64,000 bases of DNA from Vesta saturnalis (taxonomy: Eukaryota; Arthropoda; Insecta; Coleoptera; Lampyridae): contig JARFJB010000982.1 of NCBI GenBank assembly GCA_036346205.1, forward strand, positions 1,720,501 through 1,784,500. The letters are read 5' to 3'. Shown in pieces: positions 1 through 10,383 of this stretch. Below the pieces are notes generated by a model. It searched no databases and was not told where the DNA came from. It saw only the letters and a program-made list of their open reading frames with translations. Made by a program: the position numbers and the translations under genes. Each line of letters begins with the position of its first letter. Position 1 is the first letter of the stretch.

Positions 1-1031
1 TGAATTATGTAGTATAAATAGAGATAAACCTAATACGATGTGATTACGGCACTTAAAGGTTATTGTTACTCTTATCATATTTAAAGTATCTCTATAACGA
101 AAGAAAAAATATGGTTTGTTTATTTCAATTCTTGACAATTTATAATCATACTGGCATATTTTAAACAATTAGAAATACAGTGACGAAAGATTAATGTAAA
201 GTAAATGTAAACGCATACACATTTCTAATGGAAGATTATACGGAAATGTCTGGTTACAAGGAAGAAAAAAAAACGAAAATGCACTTTATATTCGCAGAAA
301 GCTATTTTAGTTATGCATAAATTTTGTTTAAATTTGTAAAATAATATATATATAGATACTTGGCAAGATTTTATATAAAATGAAAGAGAAAGGTTTAAAA
401 CAAGCTTGGATTATGTAAAATTGTAAAGAGTGGAATTAATAAAAAGCTTTTAGGAAGCACTGACCTCAAAATAATCTTTGTTTACAATGAAGTTAGTATA
501 GCATGACATAATATTGAATTTTATTATAAATCCAAATTCTACGATTGTTTAATAGTAAGTTGTAATTTAATAGTCTACGATTTTCTCTGTTTTTAAATCA
601 ATGACTTTAAGCAGTTTTAGTTCTATCTTGGCCACCAAAGAATTGACAGCGTCATAGATGCATGCACCTAGCTACATAAAACGTTTATTTTGCCATCGCA
701 CATTTAAGTATACATCAAAAAAGGATAGTTAAAATTTCAAGTGCATTTTGAGCAACCGAATGTTATCGACTGTTTAAACACAATGAAAAGAGTGATCTAT
801 AAATCTTATTGTAATTTTTGTCTTAATATGATTATGAAAATGCTCCTTAGACTGACCTAGTTTGTTATTCTTATGACATAACCTCCTTTGTTGTTACCAC
901 TTTTCTTTCGATATTTCCACGTTTCCATATTTAATTTTATTATACATTTTCAAAACAGTCTTTTCAGAACTCTTCCTTTGTTCAATCATTTACGTGTATT
1001 CCAACATCTTTTTAGTTTTTCGAAATCTCTA

Positions 1032-1385
1032 ATGTCTATACAAGGTAAAACCTTTCATATGCAAGCACAACAGTTTGTGCTGAATTTATTACAATTTGAA
1101 AAGGTGAAAGAAAACAACGGCCCTTTAATACCGCTTTCTAGTGTTCTTAGACTTGTCTTAAGCTCAATTAATAGTGATCTCAAATTTATAGCGTGTGGCA
1201 AATGCCTTGGGTATATCTCTCACAACAGTGAAAAATATCAAGTCTCGGGCAAAATTCAACCCAATTATGTCTAGTCCGGGTAAAAAACGGCCACATAAGA
1301 AAGTTAAATCTGAAGATGTCCATCAGGAATATCTTATATAATATGTACGAACAAAGTTAGTGTATTATATTACATAATAGCATCT
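1032..1385 (+). pseudogene. DD82E-like transposase, N-terminal fragment (copy 1)
   Basis: The translation from the ATG at 1032 contains MQAQQFVLNLL, then KENNGPLIPLSSVL. This resembles the start of a widespread insect transposase family whose N-terminus carries a helix-turn-helix DNA-binding region. After a frameshift near 1200 the helix-turn-helix continues as LGISLTTVKNIKSRAKFNP, followed by SSPGKKRPHKK, a typical basic linker. Reading is lost again near 1330, just before the nested insert at 1387. An in-frame upstream ATG at 888 only extends the frame into non-coding leader. The fragment cannot make a functional protein. The paralogous fragment is at 5166. Confidence 0.7.
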
Positions 1386-1386
1386 A

Positions 1387-2223
1387 CAGTCCGCGCGGTC
1401 AAAGAATGTCTCGTTGTCATTCCCACTCGTTAATGCAAAGCGACTGAAAGCATTACCAGTGGCGTTGTCGCTTTTCAATTATTCGTCACCAAACCACAAG
1501 AAATTTTAAAATATTTTATTTATTTGAATTACATATGAACAGTAATAGTTTAAACATTCATAAAATAAAAAAATAACCATGTTGACAAGTAATAAATTTT
1601 ATATTTGACTTATCAATGAACACAACAGTTTAATCGTTTATGAAAATCAAAAAAGTATAAGTTCGATTTTGCTAATCTGTTGTTAATGGTCACCAAACCA
1701 CAAGAAATTTTAAAATATTTTATTTATTTGAATTACATATGAACAGTAATAGTTTAAACATTCATAAAATTAAATGTTGACAAGTAATAAATTTTATATT
1801 TGACTTATAATGCCAACAGTTTAATCGTTTTAAAATCAGTTCGATTTTGCTAATCTTTGTTAATGATACTAACGAATGTCAACTATTAGTTTCTTTATGA
1901 ATTTAGCAAATGCCATTAGCATTACATGCGCCAAAAATATTATTTATTTTACTATGTATTGTGAAAGTATTTGTTGTTTTTTGCTAATAAATTTGGTATT
2001 ATGAAAATTCACATAGGACAGAAATGGTTCACTGTCGTTTTGTTGCAATAATTGTAATAAAGTTAAATTAAAAGTACGTATGTAAATTAATAACAGAAAT
2101 AAATAATTAATTTGTAATACATATAATGAACGGAACCCTTTGGTGGCGACGCCACTGACTGCCGCCTTAAGAGACTTGAATTTGGACGAATGCGCCCAAC
2201 GTTCAGGCATTCTTGGGGGACTG
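1387..2223. mobile_element. Non-autonomous TA-flanked element (MITE), copy 1
   Basis: It begins CAGTCCGCGCGG after TA (1385-1386) and ends with a decayed inverted copy (GGACTG) before TA (2224-2225). The copy at 5518-6324 keeps the right terminus as CCGCGCGGACTG. A TA target duplication points to the Tc1/mariner superfamily. No transposase coding is visible. It interrupts the DD82E transposase reading frame. Confidence 0.75.
1487..1868. repeat. Two tandem units of about 204 bp inside the MITE
   Basis: A unit starting CACCAAACCACAAGAAATT occurs at 1487 and again at 1691. The second unit is slightly shorter. The corresponding region of the second MITE copy (about 5607-5980) shows the same doubling. 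Confidence 0.85.
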
Positions 2224-2274
2224 TACATTAGTCTAAATTGTATTATTTACGTAAAACATGTCACAGTTACACTT

Positions 2275-3464
2275 TAAAAAATGGAGAGGCGGCTTCGGCT
2301 TGGTATCAGCAAGATGGAGCACCTCCTCACAACTTTGGGCCTGTTGCTCAGCATCCTTACGACATGTTTGATGATAGATGGATTGCCAATCAAGGTCCGT
2401 TTCGTTGGCCAGCTCGCTCTCCTGATTTGGCTCCTCTAGATTTTGGTATTTGGGGTTACATTAAAAATCAGGTATTTTCCAAACTTGTTACGACAAGGAA
2501 GATATGCGCAGAGAGTCTTACTTGCTTTTAATTCTCTAACACCGACCATATTTCCAGACAAGACATAACTTAATAAAAAGGATTCATAAATGTTTAGAAG
2601 TAGATGGTGTTAAGTTTGAACACTTATTATAAAACTTTATTTGTTTAATATTACATTTAGTTATTTTTGTTTGTAAGTTATCTAATTAAATTAATACAAA
2701 ATACCTAGTCAACGTTTTTAATGATATCCACAATTAATAATCCTTTCCGGCTATTGGTTACTTTTCAGAATTAATATGAAAAACTAACAAAACATCACCT
2801 TAAATAATACAAATCATGGCCTACCCTTTACTAATGTTGAAATAATTAAGTGTTGTTATGTTTTAACTAGCATAATGAAATATCTCAAAAGTGGTTGGAT
2901 TTAGGTATAGGAAATACTGATACCGAACGAATTGGCTTAAAAAATACAGTGGAAAATGTAATAAAATACAGGGTGTTCTATTTAAAGTAAGCAACTTATA
3001 AATGATTTAAATTGTGCATCTTGGCGGCTAAGTTTAAAACACCCTGTATGAAATATGAATGAGATGGATATATGGAGTTAACGGGCAAGCGCTTGTTGTT
3101 TATTGGTTACAATTGCACGTCACTAGCTTCGTTATTAATGGAGATATCGTTATTCAATGTGGACTAGGATTTTTCAAAATTTTAAAAAATCGAAATATCT
3201 CGAAAATACTTCATTTTGGTATAGGAGATTGTGCACAAATTTTATCTAGAATTTTATGTAGAATACGAAAATAAAATAAAAATATTAGGTTCCATTTAAA
3301 ATAACAAAGTTGACATCTACTTCCAGTATAACCGGAAGTGCCACATTCAGGACAATATTATATTTGAACTCAGCGTCATCCAAAACCTACAGCTTCGTAA
3401 TTTCAGATTTTAACATAACTGTATCCGCCACTTCTTTTAATTAAAACTCTTGGGCCACACCCTG
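2275..3464 (+). mobile_element. DD41D transposon family A, copy A1 (5'-truncated)
   Basis: This is the 3' part of the element found nearly complete at 23020-26062 and 28364-31383. It runs from inside the transposase gene to the terminus CACACCCTG followed by TA. The left boundary coincides with the end of the 1-2277 duplication at a shared ACTTTAA-like stretch, so the join may be a microhomology junction. Confidence 0.85.
2280..2632 (+). pseudogene. DD41D transposase, C-terminal fragment (A1)
   Basis: This is the C-terminal catalytic part of a Tc1/mariner-type DDE transposase. The second catalytic Asp is in QQDGAPPH and the third is in APLDFGIWG, after WPARSPDL. Exactly 41 residues lie between these two aspartates, the signature of the DD41D (rosa/Visitor-type) group. 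A frameshift near 2500 interrupts the frame, but the family C-terminus ending FEHLL can be followed to the stop at 2630-2632. The N-terminal DNA-binding domain and the first catalytic Asp are absent. This small part is less mutated than the same region of A2 and A3. Confidence 0.85.
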
Positions 3465-4116
3465 TATATTACCTTATACAATGTTAATAGTAAGCCTTAA
3501 CACGCATGAGTATATAATTTAAACGATATGGATTTTAGAATTCTAAATCTACCTTCTGCCATAAAATCAGTGATTCAATACTTTATGGTAATGAATTTAA
3601 AACACCTTAGTAAATAAGGAAAGCATACATTTTTTAAAGTGACTATTTTATTGGCCTATTAAGTGTGTCTCTCCTTAACCTAACCATCTGTGCTCGAACC
3701 GGGATTCGAACTCGGTGCTAAGGTATAAAGATAAATAGAAAATACACGATTTAATACATAACAGATAAGTATTTTAATTATGTCAGATAATTTAATTCTG
3801 AAAGTTTATACTTTTTATACCCATTTAAGGAAATGTATGCTTTCAATTTTTGTTATGGTTCGTTAGTAAATATGATGCATTGAATAGTTATGAGTATGTA
3901 AATTTTACGAGGGGTCAAGTGTGGCATACGAATTTAATATGTTGGGGGGTTACATGAGTAACCCAAAAATTTGTTTGAATGAGTACTATTGTGACTAAGG
4001 TGTGATTAATAAAAAAGAAAGAAATGAAGGAAAACATACTCTCCCATTGTACATTGTGCTGCTTCTTATTACTACGGAAATGTACTAATAATATTGTTAA
4101 TCTGTTATAAAGATTA
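3465..4116. other. Anonymous AT-rich spacer with a small inverted-ended repeat
   Basis: No gene is seen between the end of DD41D A1 and the second segmental copy. The spacer contains the short element at 3619-3844. Confidence 0.6.
3619..3844 (-). repeat. Short inverted-ended element with tRNA-like T-arm
   Basis: The ends are perfect 14-bp inverted repeats (GAAAGCATACATTT at 3619-3632, its complement at 3831-3844). Inside, on the minus strand at about 3690-3720, is a T-arm-like stem around TTCGAATCCC, which fits a Pol III box B. I see no matching box A or complete cloverleaf. It may be a SINE relic or a MITE that captured a tRNA fragment. Confidence 0.45.
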
Positions 4117-6378
4117 TGAATTATGTAGTATAAATAGAGATAAAGCTAATAAGATGTGATTACGGCACTTAAAGGTTATTGTTACTCTTATCATATTTAA
4201 AGTATCTCTCTATAACGAAAGAAAAAATATGGTTTGTTTATTTCAATTCTTGACAATTTATAATCATACTGGCATATTTTAAACAATTAGAAATACAGTG
4301 ACGAAAGATTAATGTAAAGTAAATGTAAACGCATACACATTTCTAATGGAAGATTATACGGAAATGTCTGGTTACAAGGAGAAAAAAAAACGAAAATGCA
4401 CTTTATATTCGCAGAAAGCTATTTTAGTTATGCATAAATTTTGTTTAAATTTGTAAAATAATATATATAGGTACTTGGCAAGATTTTATATAAAATGAAA
4501 GAGAAAGGTTTAAAACAAGCTTGGATTATGTAAAATTGTAAAGAGTGGAATTAATAAAAAGCTTTTAGGAAGCACTGACCTCAAAATAATCTTTGTTTAC
4601 AATGAAGTTAGTATAGCATGACATAATATTGAATTTTATTATAAATCCAAATTCTACGATTGTTTAATAGTAAGTTGTAATTTAATAGTCTACGATTTCT
4701 CTGTTTTTAAATCAATGACTTTAAGCAGTTTTAGTTCTATCTTGGCCACCAAAGAATTGACTGCGTCATAGATGCATGCACCTAGCTACATAAAACGTTT
4801 CTTTTGCCATCGCACATTTAAGTATACATCAAAAAAGGATAGTTAAAATTTCAAGTGCATTTTGAGCAACCGACGTATGTTATCGACTGTTTAAACACAA
4901 TGAAAAGAGATGATCTATAAATACTTATTGTAATTTTTGTCTTAATATGATTATGAAAATGCTCCTTAGACTGACCTAGTTTGTTATTCTTATGACATAA
5001 CCTCCTTTTGCTTGTTACCACTTGTTACTTTCTTTGATATTTCCCACGTTTCCATATTTAATTGTTCATTATACATTTTCAAAACAGTTCTTTTCAGAAC
5101 TCTTCCCTTTGTTCAATCATTTACGTGTACTCCAACATCTTTGTTAGTTTTTCTGAAATCTCGTAATGTCTATACAAGGTAAAACCTTTCATATGCAGGC
5201 ACAACAGTTTGTGCTGAATTTATTACCATTTGAAAAGGAGAAAAAAAACAACGGCCCTTTAATACCGCTTTCTAGTGTTCTTAGACTTGTCTTGAGCTCA
5301 ATTAATAGTGATCTCAAATTTATAGCGTGTCGCAAATGCCTTGGGTATATCTCTCACAATAGTGAAAAATATCAAGTCTCGGGCAAAATTCAACCCAATT
5401 ATGTCTAGTGGGAAAAACCCACATAAGAAAGTTAAATCTGAAGATGTCCATCAAATATCATATAATTACGAACAAAGTTAGTGTATTATATTACATAATA
5501 GCATCTACAGTCCCGGTCAAAAATTCTTGTGCGCATTTACCCGCACTCGTTAATGCAATAGTGACTGAAAGATTACCAGTGGCGTCTGTCGCGTTTTCAA
5601 TTATTCACCAAACCACAAGAAATTTTAAAATATTTTATTTATTTGAATTACATATGAACAGTAATAGTTTAAACAATAAAATAAAAAAACCAAAATAAAA
5701 ATTTTATATTTGATTTAAATAACACAACAGTTTAATCGTTTATAAAATCAAAAAGTATAAGTTCGATTTTGTAATCTGTTTTAATGGTCCCAAAACCACA
5801 AAAATTTTAAAAATTTTATTTATTTGAATTACTATGAACAGTAATAGTTTAAACATTATAAAATAAAAAATAACCATGTTGACAATAATAAATTTTATAT
5901 TTGAATTAAAATGAACACAACAGTTTAATCGTTTATGAAAATCAAAAAGTTATTTTGCTAATCTGTTGTTAATGATTAACGAATGTCAACTATTAATTTC
6001 TTTGGAATTTAAGCAAATGCCATTACATTACATAAAATTTATTTTTTTACTTGTATTTAAATTTTGTTTTTCATATTTGTCTAATAAATTTATTTTGAGC
6101 TTTAAAATTCAATAGGACAGAAATGGTTCACTGTCGTTTTGTTGCAATAATTGTAATAAAGTTAAAAACAAGTACGTATGTAAATTAATAACAGAAATAA
6201 ATAATTAATTATTAATACATATAATGAACGGAACGCGCGGTGGCGACGCCACTGAATGCCCCTTAAGAGACTTGAATTTGGACGAATGCGCAAACGTTCA
6301 GGCATTTCTTGGCCGCGCGGACTGTACATTAGTCTAAATTGTATTATTTACGTAAAAACATGTCACAGTTACAACTTT
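4117..6378. repeat. Segmental duplication, copy 2
   Basis: Paralogue of 1-2277, offset by about 4.1 kb, with the same transposon end and nested MITE. At 6378 this copy continues into the rest of the DD82E transposase gene, so copy 2 keeps the ancestral arrangement and copy 1 is the rearranged one. Confidence 0.9.
5518..6324. mobile_element. Non-autonomous TA-flanked element (MITE), copy 2
   Basis: It is flanked by TA (5516-5517, 6325-6326) with the right end CCGCGCGGACTG. It is the paralogue of 1387-2223 and sits at the same position in the DD82E gene. No coding capacity is seen. The left terminus is slightly decayed here (CAGTCCCGG). Confidence 0.8.
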
Positions 6379-7294
6379 AAATACAGAAATTCGTAACACC
6401 CGATAGAAGTTTAAATCGTGCCTTACATGCAATGGGCTTCAAGTTCCAGAAAAAGTGTAATCAAAGTGCTTTGTTAAGGCCGAGATAGACGCTCCATCAT
6501 GCACATCAACTTACTTGCACAAACTAAGTTCTACGATTTATGGCTGCGTTAGTGCTGACAAGTCGGCAGGTTTATTAAATTTGTACAGACAAGTTTTAAT
6601 GAAATCAAACCTGATATTTTCCTGCTTGTCTAGAAATAAGTTGTAATGTGTTCTGTTTTAACTTTAATTCAGTCTTGTTTGCAAATTGCAATTTTTTTAT
6701 TGATTTTTATTTACAAAAAAAAAATACCTAAAAATTTTTTATTCGCATTCAAAATTTTTGAAAAAGATCATGAAAAGAAAAAAAAATAATTTTTAAACGT
6801 TTTGTTATATCGAAAACAAAGATTCGTAAACAAAAATAATTTTATTTCAGCAAATGTTCGAAATGATGTTAGTCAACTAAATTAATCGATCTAAATTCCT
6901 GCCCTTTTCAACCATTTCGGGCGTTATTCGAGTTTTTTGATGCGTTGTTTTATCTAGATTTGCCGGTTGGTTTTAAATATTTTAAAAAAAGTCTATTTTA
7001 GATTGATGGTTCAAATGCAGAAATTTTAGATCATTGGATATTGACATGAAAATTTTAAATTTAATCAAAATGCAATATAAAATTTTGCAATTTAAAAAAA
7101 TTTTTTTAGACAATAAAATTTTTTTTTAAAAATTTTAAAAATATAAAATATAATTTTTAAAAAAATAATTTATTTTAAATAAATTTATTATACTTTACTT
7201 GACCTTCACCGTTGAAATATCTCACATATAACTCTCTAACTTCATTAGCTTCCTGTGTAGTATTTCGATTGTGTTCGCGTTATAGGCCGCTTAA

Positions 7295-8200
7295 CCCGGC
7301 GGAAGTACGGTGGGGTATATCATACCCCAGTACCTTTCCGATCACCCAAAGCGGATCCGTCCGGGAGTACACATGGACCCTGATTTCAGTAGCTTCCCAT
7401 TTGACATCCTACAATGCGGTAGTGGTGCTCGGTTAGTAATCAATCGCACACCGATCGCTTCACATCGCCGTAAGCGAGAAGTGTAACCTTATACCCTACC
7501 GTACTTAATGAGTGACTTCTTAAATTTCACAGATATTTTTCCAAGTGGCATGTTTATACAGCTATTTAGATCAGATTAAATATTCCAGAGAAAAGTTCAT
7601 TATTTGCGCTCCAAGGAACGTATGTTCCTAAGAAGAATATAATTCTCTTACTGTCTACCTTACATTTGACAATTCTATTCACAACAGTACTGGGGATGAA
7701 TGAAAACCGGAAATCGTAACGTTTTATAATTTGGCAAAAGGCGGACTATACGTAGAGGACGAACTTTCAGCCAACAATAATGTAGCACACAACAGTCGTA
7801 GATGGCCCTTAACTATGTTTTATTCCTTATTGTTTAGAGCCTCCATCAATTTCTTTGTGGGGTACAATGCAGTCATCAAAGATGCTAATCCCATTACTCG
7901 TCGACAATTTCTGAAACAGTATTCAATCTGATATCGCTTCATATGAAGATGAGATAAATGAATCTAAGAGTACAATTGAACCTGAAAGGAAGATATCAAA
8001 TAAACATTGTCCCAGAAGGACAGTTCAGTAATGTGATAAAGCAAAGCAATATACATCTGTGAAAGAAACAAACAAGCCTGTTCCAGCAGATACCCCATCG
8101 TACCAGCAAATTTGGGCCGATAGCCCACTGTATAAGCACATTTCAGCCCATACCCCACCGTACCAATGATGTTACAAAATGTCACCGTACTTCCGCCGGG
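7295..8200 (+). mobile_element. piggyBac element family B, internally deleted
   Basis: The ends are inverted repeats: TTAA then CCCGGCGGAAGTACGGTG at left, CACCGTACTTCCGCCGGG then TTGA at right. A TTAA target and a CCC start are piggyBac hallmarks, and the right TTGA is a one-base change. The inside keeps only the C-terminal part of a transposase. It is inserted within the Harbinger transposase gene. Confidence 0.88.
7590..8105 (+). pseudogene. piggyBac transposase, C-terminal relic (family B)
   Basis: Plus-strand translation gives KKNIILLLSTLHFD, KPEIVTFYNLAKGGLYVEDEL, then NSRRWPLTMFYSLLFRASINFF and RRQFLKQYS, in the order seen at the end of the piggyBac DDE_Tnp_1_7 domain. The third catalytic Asp normally sits in KGGVD; here the motif reads KGGLYVEDE, so the Asp appears lost. 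There are in-frame stops near 7703 and 7929, and no N-terminal two-thirds is present. The Cys-rich C-terminal domain is not recognisable. The fragment is a fossil inside an internally deleted element. Confidence 0.75.
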
Positions 8201-8409
8201 TTGAAATACCAGGTTCAACTCTCAATGCTATCTAAACAATTTGGAAACTGCCAGTTTTCTTCAAATTCTCTACCAATTTTTCTCCATTCTACTTCGCTGT
8301 TTGGAGACTGGAAGAAAAGAAGAATGATCGTTTAAAATACATTTATATATAATTTTTGAAGTCTATAAGAAAAACATAAGTTTATAATCTGACATATTTA
8401 TTTTTTTAG

Positions 8410-8892
8410 GACTACATGAACATCACCGAACATGAAGACCATTCGTTATCCGAAAGAGAACTGCGACCTTTATGGGCAACGCCATCCACGGCTTCATCAG
8501 CTTCCACAATGCACAGAACGGGTATGAAAAGAAAAAGTCAAAAGAACTTGAATCGCAGCGATGAAATTTTAAATATTGTGGCAAATAAATCTCAAAATCA
8601 AGGGAAATATACAGCCATCGGCCAGCATATAGCGCAAGAGCTTCAAGAGCTGCCATCTGAGATGGCCATATATTACAAAAAATTGTTTAATGATGCAATT
8701 TTCCAAGCACAGATGGGAAAATTGAACGCAACTTCAAAAATCGTAACAGATAGTCCTACAAGATCTCGTACATTAGATACTTTTCAGTATAACCATGAAA
8801 GGGGTAATGTGCCTATTGGAACTGAAGATGTAAGATCAGCAGAACATGCATTACAACACCTTGGAGATTATAACAGCTATCCAGATTATTAA
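8410..8892 (+). CDS. Harbinger accessory (MADF/Myb-type partner) protein, last exon
   Basis: The open frame from the ATG at 8416 gives 158 residues. It is preceded by a long pyrimidine tract and TAG at 8407-8409, so 8410 is likely a 3' splice site and the ATG need not be the true start. Residues about 70-100 (IGQHIAQELQELPSEMAIYYKKLFNDAIF) resemble a BESS-type interaction motif, found at the C-terminus of MADF/Myb-like partner proteins that help Harbinger transposases enter the nucleus and bind DNA. The first half is Ser/Thr- and Lys/Arg-rich. A MADF or Myb exon was not found upstream; it may have been destroyed by the piggyBac insertion. The exon lies on the strand opposite the transposase, inside its inferred intron. 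Confidence 0.6.
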   Translation, partial: DYMNITEHEDHSLSERELRPLWATPSTASSASTMHRTGMKRKSQKNLNRSDEILNIVANKSQNQGKYTAIGQHIAQELQELPSEMAIYYKKLFNDAIFQAQMGKLNATSKIVTDSPTRSRTLDTFQYNHERGNVPIGTEDVRSAEHALQHLGDYNSYPDY

Positions 8893-10383
8893 TATACATA
8901 TTGTAAAATACTTTCTTACTTATCTTCAAATATTCTTTTTTTAATCCTTCGTAAACAGCTCTGCATGTATCCGGTATATTTCACCAAGTGCTTGGCGAGA
9001 TATTGCACATGAAAATTTTAAATCAGCATACCTTTTTCCTGTTGCTAAAAAACATAGTGTTGCACTGAGCCTCTCATGTGGTGAAATTGCTTTTCTCATA
9101 ACTGTACCCATCCTTACTATCTGAAGCAGTTCCATATAAATTTCTTCATTCATTCGTATATAATTGAACCAATCCTCAGGTTCTAATCGAAACTCATTCA
9201 TTAAATTAACGTGTGATAATTGTTGTCGCTTAAGTAACCATTCTTCCGACCACTTTGAACGTTTGCTCTTATTTAACTACTGCAATAGTAGCCGCGCACA
9301 TTAATAGATCGTCAGCTATATTCATTTTTATAAAACTGAACGCAAATTGATGAACAAGACTGAATAGTTAGTGGTCAAATGACGATTCAGTCTTGCCGTA
9401 CAACTTTAGTTTGTGCAAGTAAGTTGGGGTGCATGACGGAGCGTCTATATCAGCCTTTAGAAAAAATAAATAGAGCTGAAATGAGAAAACAGTTTTTGAA
9501 ACAGTACATGCGAGAAATCAATACATCAATTCGTAGGCGAGCAGTATTTATTCACGAAACATGGCTCTACTCAAAAGGAAAACGGGGAAAGTCAGGGCAA
9601 GATGACGATGCCAAGAGTGTACGAAAACCTCAAGGATAAGATTTATAGTTATTATTTGCGTCGAAGCCATTGAAAGAAGATTACCATGGTGAAATGAATG
9701 GGGATATGTTTATAAAATGGTTCACTAAAAATCTCCTAAACAATTTAGAAGCACCTTCATTAATTATAATGGTTAATAATGCTCCTTACCATTCCATGTT
9801 AGTGGAAAAAGTACCAACGTCGTCTTGGACGAAATGTAACATGCTTTCATGGTTAATGAAAAATAACATTAATTATGATCACACCTGATTCAAAATCGAG
9901 CTCTATTCGTTATTAAAATGACAACGAATAGTAAAACGATATGAGATAGATGAAATAATGAGTTACGGACATCATGTATTAAGATTGCCACCTTATCAGC
10001 GTGAATTCAGTGCAATTGAACTAATATGGGCACATCCTCAAGGATACTATGACAAGCACATGGGAAGAGATGGCTACAAAGACGAAAATGTAATTAGTAT
10101 GTGGAACGAAGCTTTACAACAATGTAATCAACATATTTGGGCTAATTGTGTACGCCATATAGAGGAGATTCTAAAACAGTGGTATGAACGTGGTAAGGAA
10201 GTGCTAGATTTTACAATAGACGAAATGATTATTAACGTTACAAGTGATTGTGATAGTTCGGATACAGATTAATCGTATATTATCCTTTCTTTAACTAATG
10301 AGTTATTACAACATAATTATGCATTTCACAAATATATACCAATTAATTGCATTTAAAATTTGTTTAATCATCTAGAAGGCCAC

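Larger units (their letters stand above)
1..2277. repeat. Segmental duplication, copy 1
   Basis: This stretch is closely repeated at 4117-6378 in the same orientation, with scattered small indels. Both copies contain the same flanking DNA (1-623 here), the same left end of a DD82E-like transposon and the same TA-flanked insert inside it, so the duplication is younger than both insertions. Copy 1 may begin before the window. It stops at about 2277, where the sequence switches to the transposase of a DD41D element. Confidence 0.9.
626..2277 (+). mobile_element. DD82E-like (Sailor-type) transposon, 5' half, copy 1
   Basis: The left terminus, CTTGGCCACCAAAGAATTGA, follows a TA dinucleotide and matches the left end of the copy at 4740. 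It also matches, inverted, the right end of that copy at about 10898-10920. The part present holds the 5' leader, the N-terminal transposase region and a nested insert at 1387-2223. The right half is missing because the sequence joins a DD41D fragment at about 2277. The family name rests on the spacing of catalytic residues in copy 2. Confidence 0.7.
7190..9201 (-). pseudogene. Harbinger transposase (HARBI1-like), broken
   Basis: Exon 1 (9201 down to about 8923) encodes FRLEPEDWFNYIRM and AISPHERLSATLCFLATGKRYADL, the conserved N-terminal region of Harbinger transposases. After a frameshift near 8985 it continues IPDTCRAVYEGLKKEYLK. An inferred intron follows, with a donor-like AAG|ATAAGT whose G is lost. 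A pyrimidine-rich acceptor ends in CAG at 8308-8310. Exon 2 (from 8307) reads SPNSEVEWRKIGREFEENW and FPNC, the usual motif before the first catalytic Asp. The frame then decays and hits the piggyBac at 8200. Beyond it (about 7290-7190) the C-terminus is seen as EANEVRELYVRYFNGEGQV. Most of the DDE core is missing, so the gene is dead. Confidence 0.78.
6477..9456. mobile_element. PIF/Harbinger transposon with intact ends
   Basis: The left end begins AGGCCGAGATAGACGCTCC. The right end is the inverted counterpart, finishing GGAGCGTCTATATCAGCCT. The terminal inverted repeats are about 50 bp and include TTACTTGCACAAACTAA. Both sides carry TTA (6474-6476, 9457-9459), the standard Harbinger target duplication. 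Removing the element with one TTA restores an open DD82E transposase frame, which confirms the boundaries. It carries a minus-strand transposase gene, a plus-strand accessory exon and a nested piggyBac. Confidence 0.92.
5166..10272 (+). pseudogene. DD82E-like transposase gene, split by MITE and Harbinger
   Basis: Coding pieces are about 5166-5515, 6327-6476 and 9460-10272. The N-terminal part has the helix-turn-helix region (LTTVKNIKSRAKFNP in copy 1). The middle part reads RSLNRALHAMGFKFQKK up to the TTA of the Harbinger site and continues as EKINRAEMRKQFLKQYM on the other side. The catalytic core follows. The usual LDETW is IHETW (Asp to His), the second site is MVNNAPYHS (Asp to Asn), and the Glu remains in AIELIWA. 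About 80 residues separate the second and third sites, close to the 82 that define DD82E/Sailor. At least two in-frame stops lie near 9889-9930. Two catalytic residues are lost, so the gene is dead. Confidence 0.78.

Noticed and set aside
9379..9460. Start of the open frame at 9379 as the true transposase start
   Set aside because: The first 26 codons are the Harbinger terminal repeat. The real gene enters from 6474 across the insertion.
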